DNA of 9,546 nt from NCBI RefSeq assembly GCF_943371255.1, contig NZ_CALRUC010000143.1, forward strand, positions 1 to 9,546. The letters are read 5' to 3'. The notes below the pieces were generated by a model. The model searched no databases. It was not told the origin of the DNA and saw only the letters and a program-made list of their open reading frames with translations. Of the stretch, positions 1-6,735 are shown piece after piece; within the stretch, counting starts at the first letter, position 1, and each line of letters begins with the position of its first letter. Both the position numbers and the translations under genes were made by a program. This DNA comes from Ferrovibrio terrae_B (GTDB taxonomy: Bacteria; Pseudomonadota; Alphaproteobacteria; Ferrovibrionales; Ferrovibrionaceae).

Positions 1-312
1 ATCGAATTCCCGCAGCCCAAGCGCGCCGGTTATGAGAAGTTCCGCAATCCGGCCTCGCGCTATGCCATGGTCGGCGTCTTCGTGGCCGAAACCGCAAACG
101 GTGTGCGCGTTGCCGTGACCGGCGCCGGACCCTGCGTGTTCCGTCATACAGAGATGGAAGCGGCTCTGGCCAAGTCTTTCAGCCCGGATGCGCTGAAGGG
201 CATCAAGACTGATCCGTCGAAGATGAACAGCGACATCCATGGCAGCGGCGAATACCGCGCCCATCTGGTCGGTGTCGTCGCCCAGCGGGCCGTGCAGAAC
301 GCGCTCGGCTGA
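1..312 (+). CDS. coxM: CO/xanthine dehydrogenase family FAD-binding subunit M, C-terminal part (5' truncated)
   Basis: The frame is open from base 1 and stops at TGA 310-312, giving the last 103 residues of a protein that begins outside the window. The visible part matches the C-terminal domain of the medium (flavoprotein) subunit of molybdenum hydroxylases. It has a KRAGYEKFRNPASRYAMVGV segment, a glycine-rich VTGAGP turn, and the tail helix SGEYRAHLVGVVAQRAVQNA that ends many family members. In the family this subunit binds FAD and passes electrons from the molybdenum and iron-sulfur subunits to an acceptor. The wording is closest to what I know of aerobic CO-dehydrogenase-like CoxM, but form II CoxM and other xanthine-dehydrogenase-like subunits cannot be told apart from this fragment. 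Its partner genes are presumably upstream. A strong terminator follows directly, so it is the last gene of its operon. Confidence 0.85.
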   Translation: MEFPQPKRAGYEKFRNPASRYAMVGVFVAETANGVRVAVTGAGPCVFRHTEMEAALAKSFSPDALKGIKTDPSKMNSDIHGSGEYRAHLVGVVAQRAVQNALG

Positions 313-333
313 TTCAGACCGTTACCCAACCCG

Positions 334-371
334 ACGGCGCGCCGCTTTCATCTGGCGCGCCGTTTGTTTTT
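334..371 (+). terminator. Rho-independent terminator of the coxM-type operon
   Basis: A perfect 10-base inverted repeat, ACGGCGCGCC at 334-343 and GGCGCGCCGT at 354-363, encloses a 10-base loop. It is followed at once by TTGTTTTT (364-371). A long GC stem plus a U-run is the classic intrinsic terminator layout. It lies 21 bases after the coxM stop and ends 18 bases before the ATG of the next gene on the same strand. Confidence 0.9.
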
Positions 372-388
372 CCAGCACCGGATTCATC

Positions 389-1441
389 ATGACGGACCGT
401 TACGCCGCCACTGCTCTCATCTCGTTTGCCATCGATCTGTTGCGCAAGGCCGGCCTGGACAAGGAAAAGTCCCGCGCCACGGCCGCCATTCTGGTCGAAG
501 GCGATCTGATGGGGCACAGCACCCACGGCCTGCAGTTGCTGGGCCCATATCTGGGTGAACTGGAAGCCGGCCGCATGGCCAAGGTCGGCGAGCCCACCAT
601 CATCGCGGAACGGCCCGCCGTTCTGACCTGGGACGGTCATTATCTGCCGGGCCCCTGGCTGGTGCTGAAAGCCATCGAGGCGGCAACGGTACGCGCCAAG
701 ATCTATGGCACCGGCACCGTGGTGATCAATCATTCCCATCACATCGCCTGTCTGGCCGCCTATCCGCTGCGCGTCATCGAGCGCGGCATGGCGCTCCTGA
801 TCGCCAGCTCGGATCCTGCCAGCGGCTCGGTGGCCCCCTTCGGTGCCATTGCCGGCCGCTATACGCCCAATCCGCTTGCCGGCGGCTGGCCCACCAAGGG
901 CGCACCGGTGATCTTCGATATCAGCGCATCCACCACCACCAACGGCATGGTGGCGCGGCTCAACCGCACGGGCGGCAAACTGGGCGGCCCCTGGCTGGTC
1001 GACAACCAGGGCAATGCCACCGACGACCCGGCCAGCTTCCTCGCCAATCCGCCCGGCGCCGTGCTGCCGCTTGGCGGCATGGACCTCGGCCATAAGGGCT
1101 TCGCGATGGGCCTGCTCGTCGAGATGCTGACGTCTAGTCTTGCCGGCTCGGGCCGCGCCATCGGCTCCAAACAATGGGGCGCCCGCGTTTTTCTGCAGGT
1201 GATCGATCCGGCCGCCTTCGGCGGCACAGAGGCCTTCACCAAAGAAACCGAATGGCTGGCCCAGGCCTGCCGCACCGCGCCGGTAAAGCCGGGCAACCCA
1301 CCGGTCCGCATGCCCGGCGAACGCGGTCTCAAGCTGCGGGCGCAGCAGCAGGCCGATGGCGTGACGCTGCATCCGGAAATCATGCCGAGCCTGCAGCCCT
1401 GGGCTGACAAGCTCGGCGTGGCGTTGCCGCCGACCGTTTAA
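389..1441 (+). CDS. Ldh family (malate/L-lactate dehydrogenase-like) NAD(P)-dependent oxidoreductase
   Basis: A 350-residue protein, the usual size for the Ldh_2 fold family (malate/L-sulfolactate/ureidoglycolate dehydrogenases, AllD, DpkA). These reduce or oxidise 2-oxo/2-hydroxy acids or cyclic imines with NAD(P)H and are unrelated to Rossmann-fold LDH. Visible landmarks are EGDLMGHSTHG (37-47) with the conserved histidines; VVINHSHHI (111-119) at the substrate-site His/Asn region; PFGAIAGRYTPNP (150-162), where most relatives have a GTNP motif; STTTNGMV (181-188); and LPLGGMDLGHKGFAMGLLVE (226-245), the family's hKG signature. TPNP, TTNGM and a PWLVDNQGN segment (201-209) together suggest a distinct subfamily of unknown substrate. 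I chose ATG 389 because family homology begins there; the frame stays open upstream but would run through the terminator. No good Shine-Dalgarno precedes it. It converges on the nitrile hydratase accessory gene. Confidence 0.88.
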   Translation: MTDRYAATALISFAIDLLRKAGLDKEKSRATAAILVEGDLMGHSTHGLQLLGPYLGELEAGRMAKVGEPTIIAERPAVLTWDGHYLPGPWLVLKAIEAATVRAKIYGTGTVVINHSHHIACLAAYPLRVIERGMALLIASSDPASGSVAPFGAIAGRYTPNPLAGGWPTKGAPVIFDISASTTTNGMVARLNRTGGKLGGPWLVDNQGNATDDPASFLANPPGAVLPLGGMDLGHKGFAMGLLVEMLTSSLAGSGRAIGSKQWGARVFLQVIDPAAFGGTEAFTKETEWLAQACRTAPVKPGNPPVRMPGERGLKLRAQQQADGVTLHPEIMPSLQPWADKLGVALPPTV

Positions 1442-1442
1442 G

Positions 1443-1790
1443 TCAAAGCGTGATCGGCTGGCCGTGCGGCGTGGCGCGCGCGGCACGATCCCAGGCCGCG
1501 GCCTTGTCCTGCAGGGCCGCCGGCGTCGCGGCACCCTTCTCCACCGTCAGGCGCTCCAGCGCCTTCAGCCAGTGCTGGTAATAGGTCGCGCCGGTATCGG
1601 GATCGCCCGCGGCCTGTGCAGCCTTGATCTCCGACGTCAGTGCCGCCGCCCATTCCGGCCAGGTGAACAGGCCCTTCTGGTGCAGGGCCACAGCCATGGC
1701 AAAAGCCTGCGCTTCCCAGGGCGCGCGAAACACCGGCGCCGCAGTATCGTCGCAGGGCAGATCGGGCAGGATGTCGCGCAATGTCGTCAC
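1443..1790 (-). CDS. Nitrile hydratase accessory (activator) protein
   Basis: A 115-residue protein related to the N-terminal half of nitrile hydratase beta, as expected for the small activator/self-subunit-swapping chaperones of cobalt-type enzymes (P14K/NhlE group). These help insert cobalt and oxidise the active-site cysteines of alpha. Key segments are FRAPWEAQAFAMAVALHQKG (21-40), FTWPEWAAAL (42-51), TYYQHWLKALERL (69-81) and the tail AAAWDRAARATPHGQPITL (97-115), which is characteristic of this family. Translation starts at GTG 1790. The GTG overlaps the beta stop as GTGA, a four-base overlap implying translational coupling, so no separate ribosome site is needed. It is the last gene of the minus-strand block. 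Its TGA (1443-1445) is one base from the stop of the convergent oxidoreductase gene. Confidence 0.88.
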   Translation of the reverse strand: MTTLRDILPDLPCDDTAAPVFRAPWEAQAFAMAVALHQKGLFTWPEWAAALTSEIKAAQAAGDPDTGATYYQHWLKALERLTVEKGAATPAALQDKAAAWDRAARATPHGQPITL

Positions 1791-2449
1791 GCCGGTTCCA
1801 GATAGCTGTCCCAGGCATCAACCGAAACCGAGAGCGTCGGGTCGGCATCCGGTCCCCACAGCTCACGACCCGCGAAGCGCACGGTATAGAGCCATTGCGG
1901 CTGCTCACCCTGCCCCTGGGCATTGCTGTCGGGGAAAACATGCGCGCCATGCAGCAGCTCGATGGTGCCGATATGGCCCCGCACGTAACGCGGCAGGCGG
2001 GTATGCCCGGTGGGGTGGATATTCTTCGCCCGCACGCGATCGCCCGCCTTGAATCGCGCCGGCTGGTCGCTGGGGCGTTCGGTCGGCCCGCCTTTCGCCA
2101 GCACGACCGGAACCGCCTCGCGCGTCAGGATGCGCGGCAGCGGCTTGGGCGGCGCCAGCATATGGCCAGCCTCGATCTCTGCGGCCGAGAGCATGCCGCG
2201 CTCGATCATCAGCTTCTCGATGCCGGCCAGCCAGATCTCGTAATAGGTCTTGGCGAAGTATTGCGGCGGTGGCAGGCTTTCGCGCGCCGAACGCGACATG
2301 TCGATATTCCACTGGCCGGTGGCACCGACGGCCAGTGTCATCGCCAACACGCGCTTTTCCCAGGCCGCATGGAATTTCGGTTCATGCTCGCCTTCATGGC
2401 GCACCGGACCGAAGCCCTGCATGCCGCCCATATCCGCGCCGCCATTCAT
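1787..2449 (-). CDS. nthB: Nitrile hydratase subunit beta
   Basis: A 220-residue beta subunit of nitrile hydratase (nitrile + water to amide), which pairs with alpha to form the active site. It begins MNGGADMGGMQGFGPV (1-16), the family start. It contains WNIDMSRSARE (47-57) with the conserved arginine R53, which by family knowledge hydrogen-bonds the oxidised cysteines of alpha, and KTYYEIWLAGIEKL (67-80) with the active-site aromatics Y69/W73. TRLPRYVRGHIGTI (150-163) holds the second conserved arginine, probably R157. The C-terminal SH3-like barrel runs from about 130 and includes LYTVRFAGRELWG (187-199). Its ATG overlaps the alpha stop (ATGA, 2446-2449) and its own stop overlaps the accessory start (GTGA). 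The full-length beta argues against thiocyanate hydrolase, whose beta-type sequence is split into two subunits. Confidence 0.93.
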   Translation of the reverse strand: MNGGADMGGMQGFGPVRHEGEHEPKFHAAWEKRVLAMTLAVGATGQWNIDMSRSARESLPPPQYFAKTYYEIWLAGIEKLMIERGMLSAAEIEAGHMLAPPKPLPRILTREAVPVVLAKGGPTERPSDQPARFKAGDRVRAKNIHPTGHTRLPRYVRGHIGTIELLHGAHVFPDSNAQGQGEQPQWLYTVRFAGRELWGPDADPTLSVSVDAWDSYLEPA

Positions 2450-3084
2450 GCCGGCACCCTGGCGAGGCCGGTGCCGATCATGCTGTCACGCGTCACCAGT
2501 CCGGCGAGTTGTTCCTCGCTCCAGCCATCCGTCCCGGCCGGCCGTTCAGGCAGCACGAGATAGCGCACTTCGGCGGTGGAATCCCAAACCTTGATCTGCT
2601 TGCCCTCGGGTAGCGCAACGCCGAAATCGGCCAGCACGCCACGCGGGTCCATCACCGCGCGCGAGCGATACGGCGCCGACTTGTACCAGACCGGCGGCAG
2701 ACCGAGCACCGGCCAGGGGTAGCAGGAGCACAGGGTGCAGACGACCATGTTGTGGATCGCCGGCGTGTTGGCGACCGCCACCATATGCTCGCCCTGCCGG
2801 CCGATATAGCCCAGCGACTGGATCGCAGCGGTGGCATCCTTCATCAGCCAGTCGCGATAGGCCGGATCGCTCCAGGCCTTGGCGACAACATGGGCGCCAT
2901 TATGCGGGCCAACCTTGGTTTCGTAGGTCTCGATCAGCAGGTCGAGGGCAGCAGGGTCGACATAGCCCTTCTCGACCAGCACGCTTTCCAGCGCGCGGAC
3001 CCGCAGCTCGACATCGCTGAGCACGGTGCCGTGGTCGTGGTGATGATCGTGATCGTGATGATGGTGGTCGTGGTCATGTGCCAT
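2446..3084 (-). CDS. nthA: Cobalt-type nitrile hydratase subunit alpha with His/Asp-rich N-terminus
   Basis: A 212-residue metal-binding subunit. The motif VCTLCSCYPWPVLGLPP (115-131) carries the ligands C116, C119, S120 and C121. In this family C119 and C121 become sulfinic and sulfenic acids. Thr after the first Cys and Tyr after the last mark a cobalt rather than iron enzyme. Other conserved parts are YIGRQGEHM (93-101), VANTPAIHNMVVC (104-116) and WYKSAPYRSRAV (133-144). Residues 3-18 are solely His and Asp (11 His, 5 Asp), a likely metal-binding tail. I chose ATG 3084, with a weak ATAGAG purine stretch six bases upstream. An in-frame TTG at 3099 would overlap the kinase stop as TTGA, the same joint style as alpha/beta and beta/accessory, and would add five residues, so it remains possible. 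The kinase stop is only 11 bases upstream of the ATG. Confidence 0.93.
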   Translation of the reverse strand: MAHDHDHHHHDHDHHHDHGTVLSDVELRVRALESVLVEKGYVDPAALDLLIETYETKVGPHNGAHVVAKAWSDPAYRDWLMKDATAAIQSLGYIGRQGEHMVAVANTPAIHNMVVCTLCSCYPWPVLGLPPVWYKSAPYRSRAVMDPRGVLADFGVALPEGKQIKVWDSTAEVRYLVLPERPAGTDGWSEEQLAGLVTRDSMIGTGLARVPA

Positions 3085-3095
3085 GGCCAACTCTA

Positions 3096-4454
3096 TCAAG
3101 CCGGCCCCGGCAGTGCCAAGACCGCCCTTAGCCCCGGATTGTTACCATCCAATTGCAGGGTACCGCCATGCAGGCGTGCCACGGCTTCCACCAGGCTCAG
3201 GCCCAGCCCCACCCCCTCGGCATGCCGGCTGGTATCGCCGCGATAGAAGCGCTCGGTCACCCTGCCCCGTTCGGCATCCGGAATACCCGGGCCGCTATCG
3301 GCCACCGCCAGCATAAGATGCCCATCGGATTGCCCGGCACTCAGCCGGATGCTGCCCCCGGCCGGGGTATATTTCACCGCATTGTCGAGCAGGTTGCCGA
3401 CCGCCTGGGCCAGCAGGTAGCGGTCGCCATCAACACCAAGCCCGGCTTCCGCCTCACAGGTCAGCGTGATGCCCTTGGCTTCGGCCGCCGGGCCGTAGAG
3501 TTCCGCAGCATCTTCAACCAGCGCCGAAAGATCGATCCGGGCGAAGCCGGCGCGGCGCAGGCCGGAATCCAGCTCGGCCAGCCGCAGCAGCGCATTGAAC
3601 ACACCGATCAGACGGTCGATATCGGCAATCGCGGCGGCGATGCCATCCAGGGATGCTTCCGTGCCCGCCGGCTGCCGCAGCAGCGTTTCCAACCGGGCGC
3701 GCGTTTCGGCCAGCGGCGTGCGCAGGTCATGGGCAATGGCATTCGAGACATTGCGGACACCCTCGATCAGATGCTGCATCTGGTCGAGCATGCGATTGAT
3801 GGTGGCGACCAGCTGGTCGAATTCATCATCGGTATCGCGCAGCGGCACCCGTCGCGCCAGATCGCCCTGCACAATGGCCGTCGCCGTGCGGTTGATGCCC
3901 TCGATGCGATGCTCGACAGCACGGCGGATCAGCCAGGCGCCGAAGAACGCGAGAGCCAACGCTGCCGCCCCGGCCCAGGCCAGGCCGCGCAGGAACAGGT
4001 TGCGGATCTCGACACGGTCCTGCACATCCCGGCCGACCAGCAGCTGGAAATTGCCGGGTAACACTACATGCAGCAGGCGGCTGACATGCAGCCGGTCGCG
4101 GTGCACCAGTTCAATCTCGTACCAGCCGGCACCGGCGCCGACTTTCAATGGCCAGGCATCGACATTCCCACCCAACGGCCGCAGGCGGGGATCGGTCAGC
4201 AGGTAGATGGCACGGCCATCGGAATCGGCAGCAATCCGCTCGCTCATGGTCTGTACCGCACCGGCCAGGCCAAAATCGCGCAATCGATCCCCGATGGCCC
4301 GTGTATCGGCGGTAATCACCGCATCGGTCTCGCGATCGAGATAGCCTGCCGTATTCCACCACAGCAGACCGCCCAGCAGCAGCGTCGCGATCATAAACAG
4401 CCCGGCAAACACCAGGGCCAGCCGCATAGCGGTTGAGCGCAGGACTTTAGGCAT
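3096..4454 (-). CDS. Membrane sensor histidine kinase (HAMP-HisKA-HATPase)
   Basis: A 452-residue inner-membrane kinase of a two-component pair. Domains in order are TM1 (about 12-33); a small periplasmic sensor (about 34-153) with no family I recognise; TM2 (about 156-177); HAMP (about 178-230); a HisKA dimerisation helix with phosphoacceptor H242 in NAIAHDLRTPL; and the HATPase domain with N-box NLLDNAVKY (354-362), G1 DSGPG (386-390), the F-box around ERFYRG and G2 EGVGLGLS (413-420). All catalytic boxes look intact. Domain layout resembles CusS/CopS or envelope-stress sensors, but the ligand cannot be read from the sequence. Its ATG overlaps the end of the response regulator gene by eight bases, so the two are coupled. 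The nitrile hydratase alpha gene follows almost without a gap. Confidence 0.93.
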   Translation of the reverse strand: MPKVLRSTAMRLALVFAGLFMIATLLLGGLLWWNTAGYLDRETDAVITADTRAIGDRLRDFGLAGAVQTMSERIAADSDGRAIYLLTDPRLRPLGGNVDAWPLKVGAGAGWYEIELVHRDRLHVSRLLHVVLPGNFQLLVGRDVQDRVEIRNLFLRGLAWAGAAALALAFFGAWLIRRAVEHRIEGINRTATAIVQGDLARRVPLRDTDDEFDQLVATINRMLDQMQHLIEGVRNVSNAIAHDLRTPLAETRARLETLLRQPAGTEASLDGIAAAIADIDRLIGVFNALLRLAELDSGLRRAGFARIDLSALVEDAAELYGPAAEAKGITLTCEAEAGLGVDGDRYLLAQAVGNLLDNAVKYTPAGGSIRLSAGQSDGHLMLAVADSGPGIPDAERGRVTERFYRGDTSRHAEGVGLGLSLVEAVARLHGGTLQLDGNNPGLRAVLALPGPA

Positions 4455-5127
4455 TGTCGCTCAGGCGGTAGCCGGCGCCACGCACCGTGTGCAGCAGCGG
4501 GCGCTCGAAACCCGCATCGATCTTCTGGCGCAGGTTGCTGATATGCACGTCGATCACATTGGTCTGCGGATCGAAATGATAGTCCCACACATTCTCCAGC
4601 AGCATGGTGCGAGTCACCACCTGGCCGGCATGGCGCATCAGATATTCCAGCAGCTTGTATTCACGCGGTTTCAGCACGATTGGCTTGCCGGCCCGGGTGG
4701 TCTTGCGGCTGAGGATATCGAGGCTGAGATCGCCAACCTTCAGCATGGTCTCGTTGCCCGCCGTCTGGCCGCGTCGGGCCAGCGCCATCAGGCGCGCCTC
4801 CAGCTCGCCAAAGGCGAAGGGCTTGGTCAGGTAATCGTCGCCGCCGGCTTTCAGGCCGCGGATGCGCTCATCCACATCGGCCAGTGCACTCAGGATCAGG
4901 ATCGGCGTGGTGTTGCCGGTCCGGCGCAAGGCCTCGATGATACCCAGCCCGTCGATCCCGCCCGGCAGCATGCGGTCGAGAATGATGGCGTCGTAGCTTT
5001 CGGTGGTGGCGAGAAACAGGCCGTCACGGCCGTTATCGGCATGATCGACCGCATGGCCGGATTCAGTCAGCCCCTTGCGGACGAACTGGGAAACCTGCGG
5101 ATTGTCTTCAACGAGCAGGATTTTCAT
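4447..5127 (-). CDS. OmpR/PhoB-family response regulator
   Basis: A 226-residue two-domain transcription regulator. The receiver domain (1-about 115) shows acid pocket E7/D8, phosphoacceptor D51 in IILDRMLPGG, switch residue S80 and K102 in YLTKPFAFGE. The C-terminal winged helix (about 128-224) includes KPREYKLLEYLMRHAGQVVT and TNVIDVHISNLRQKID, with the usual end VRGAGYRLSDNA. The wording recalls the CusR/CopR branch of the family, which fits the neighbouring multicopper oxidase but does not prove copper sensing. It should be phosphorylated by the kinase encoded next; the reading frames overlap by eight bases (ATGCCTAA). No clear Shine-Dalgarno precedes ATG 5127. Upstream, 56 bases with a strong hairpin separate it from degP. 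Confidence 0.95.
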   Translation of the reverse strand: MKILLVEDNPQVSQFVRKGLTESGHAVDHADNGRDGLFLATTESYDAIILDRMLPGGIDGLGIIEALRRTGNTTPILILSALADVDERIRGLKAGGDDYLTKPFAFGELEARLMALARRGQTAGNETMLKVGDLSLDILSRKTTRAGKPIVLKPREYKLLEYLMRHAGQVVTRTMLLENVWDYHFDPQTNVIDVHISNLRQKIDAGFERPLLHTVRGAGYRLSDNA

Positions 5128-5146
5128 GGACCGACAGATTGAGCGG

Positions 5147-5176
5147 CGGCCGGGATGACGGGGGGCACCCCGGCCG
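5147..5176 (-). other. GC-rich hairpin between degP and the response regulator gene
   Basis: Perfect eight-base arms CGGCCGGG (5147-5154) and CCCGGCCG (5169-5176) flank a 14-base loop in the 56-base degP/regulator gap. No T-run follows on the minus strand, so it is not a standard terminator. It could stabilise the degP message 3' end, mark a processing site, or partly lower expression of downstream genes. Confidence 0.5.
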
Positions 5177-5183
5177 ACCGGCC

Positions 5184-6659
5184 TTAAGCGAGTTGCAGGG
5201 CCAGATAATAGGTGGTGCCGTTGCGCATGACCAGCAGGGTCACGGCTTCCTTCTTCTCGCGCTGGGCGGTCTTGATGGCATCGACCGCCTGTGTCGGGCT
5301 GGTGATGGTCTTGCCGGCAACACCGACGATCACATCGCCCGGCCGCACGCCGCTGTCTTCGGCCTTGCTGTCGGAGGCGACCTCGGCCACCACCACACCC
5401 TTGACGCCATTCTCCAGCCCCAGCCGGTTGCGCAACTCCGGCGTCAGGGGCGCCAGGCTTAAGCCCACCTTGCCTTCCTCACCCGCCGCATCATTCAGCG
5501 CGGCGGTCTGGTCGGTCGGCTGGACGCCGATGGTGACGCTAAGAGTCTTCTCCTTGCCATCGCGCCAGACACCGAGTTTGGCGCTGTCCCCGGCTTTCAG
5601 CATGGCAATCTGGGTCGCGAGATCACGCGGATCGCGGACCGTTTGGCCGTTCACCATGGTGACCACATCGCCCTGCTGCAGACCGGCCTTGGCCGCCGGT
5701 GCATCCGGCACCACCTCGGCCACCAGCACGCCATCGGCACTCTTGCGGCCGACGGCCTTGGCCAGGCTCTCGGTCATCGGCTGCATGCTGACACCCAGCC
5801 AGCCGCGCTCGACCTTGCCGCCTTTCTGCAGCTGGGCAACGATCGTGTTGGCCAGATTGGAGGGCACGCCGAAGCCAATGCCGACACTGCCGCCGCTTGG
5901 CGAGTAGATCGCTGTCGAAATACCGATCACGCGACCGGTTGCATCGAAGATCGGGCCGCCCGAGTTGCCCGGATTGATCGGGGCATCAATCTGCAGGAAA
6001 TTGTCATACGGACCGTTGTTGAGATCGCGGCCGCGGGCTGAGAGAATGCCGGCGGAAACGCTGCCGCCCAGGCCGAAGGGATTGCCGACGGCAATCACCC
6101 AGTCGCCGATACGGGCCTTGTCGGAATCGCCAAAGGCCACGTAAGGCAGCGGCGTCTTGCTTTCGATCTTCAGCAAAGCCACATCGGTCTTCGGGTCGCG
6201 GCCCTTCACCACAGCGGTATGCTCGCTGCCATCATCCAGCGTCACCACGATCTTGGTGGCATCTTCCACCACATGGTTGTTGGTAACGATGTAGCCGCTG
6301 GGATCGATGATGAAGCCAGAGCCGAGTGCATGCTGCGGGCCACGGCGACGCTGGCCCTGCTCCATGAACTGGCGCAGGAAATCTTCCAGAGAGCCGGGCT
6401 GCACCTGCTGCGGACCACGCTGGCGCGCTTCGGCCTTCTCGGTGGTGGAAATATTGACCACAGCCGGCTTCACCTTTTCGACCAGATCGGCGAAGGACGG
6501 CCGGATGGCGGGTGCCACGCTCTGCTCGGCCGGCATGGCCAGCGGAGCGCTATCGGCCGCAAAGGCGCGGGCGGCCAGATAGCCGCCACCACCGGACAGG
6601 ATGGTGCTGGCCAGCAGCACTGCGGCAACAGAACGCTTGAGGCGGGAGATGGTTTTCAT
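5184..6659 (-). CDS. degP: DegP/HtrA (Do family) periplasmic serine endopeptidase
   Basis: A 491-residue protease/chaperone that degrades or refolds damaged envelope proteins. An N-terminal signal/anchor (KR at 8-9, hydrophobic 11-22, possible cleavage after AFA at 34) sends it to the periplasm. The trypsin-like domain carries the triad H129 (TNNHVV), D159 (KTDVALLK) and S233 (GNSGGP). Two PDZ domains follow, about 286-378 (RGWLGVSMQPM onward) and 398-488, as in DegP/MucD rather than the single-PDZ DegS type. The linker about 80-110 is rich in Gln, Arg and Gly (EARQRGPQQVQPGS, QGQRRRGPQ). ATG 6659 has a good AAGGAG site seven bases upstream. It precedes a two-component pair on the same strand, so it may be regulated by them or share their message. 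Confidence 0.96.
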   Translation of the reverse strand: MKTISRLKRSVAAVLLASTILSGGGGYLAARAFAADSAPLAMPAEQSVAPAIRPSFADLVEKVKPAVVNISTTEKAEARQRGPQQVQPGSLEDFLRQFMEQGQRRRGPQHALGSGFIIDPSGYIVTNNHVVEDATKIVVTLDDGSEHTAVVKGRDPKTDVALLKIESKTPLPYVAFGDSDKARIGDWVIAVGNPFGLGGSVSAGILSARGRDLNNGPYDNFLQIDAPINPGNSGGPIFDATGRVIGISTAIYSPSGGSVGIGFGVPSNLANTIVAQLQKGGKVERGWLGVSMQPMTESLAKAVGRKSADGVLVAEVVPDAPAAKAGLQQGDVVTMVNGQTVRDPRDLATQIAMLKAGDSAKLGVWRDGKEKTLSVTIGVQPTDQTAALNDAAGEEGKVGLSLAPLTPELRNRLGLENGVKGVVVAEVASDSKAEDSGVRPGDVIVGVAGKTITSPTQAVDAIKTAQREKKEAVTLLVMRNGTTYYLALQLA

Positions 6660-6666
6660 TGATCTG

Positions 6667-6672
6667 CTCCTT
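6667..6672 (-). promoter_or_regulatory. Shine-Dalgarno site of degP
   Basis: AAGGAG on the minus strand, with a seven-base spacer to ATG 6659. It is among the clearest ribosome sites in the window and fixes the degP start. Independent initiation here suggests degP is translated separately from the multicopper oxidase gene 94 bases upstream. Confidence 0.8.
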
Positions 6673-6735
6673 GAGGCAGGGGGAAACTCACACCTGCAAC
6701 ATAGGAAGCGCCGGCTTCGCCGGACCTGAACGCCG

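Noticed and set aside
314..1534. A 406-codon minus-strand open frame opposite the Ldh-family gene
   Set aside because: The translation is rich in Arg, Gly, Ala and His with no domain I recognise, and it crosses the terminator and the end of the accessory gene. It is a shadow of the plus-strand gene.
1781..2563. A 260-codon plus-strand open frame opposite nitrile hydratase beta
   Set aside because: It is antisense to beta and part of alpha, both firmly identified. No family features are seen and it has no ribosome site of note.
3021..3083. The GTG/GAT-rich stretch as a nucleotide repeat array
   Set aside because: The period follows His and Asp codons (CAC, CAT, GAC, GAT) in the alpha frame. 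It is explained by the protein tail, not by an independent DNA repeat.
1443..3084. Thiocyanate hydrolase instead of nitrile hydratase
   Set aside because: The CTLCSC centre is shared, but thiocyanate hydrolase has its beta-like sequence split into two subunits. Here beta is full length with both conserved arginines, and a separate accessory protein is present.
3153..4061. A 302-codon plus-strand open frame opposite the histidine kinase
   Set aside because: It is antisense to HAMP, HisKA and HATPase coding sequence, with no recognisable motif.
6702..6724. The GCCGGC-TTC-GCCGG palindrome as a terminator after the oxidase
   Set aside because: The stem is about five bases with a three-base loop and no T-run follows on the minus strand. 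It is too weak to call.
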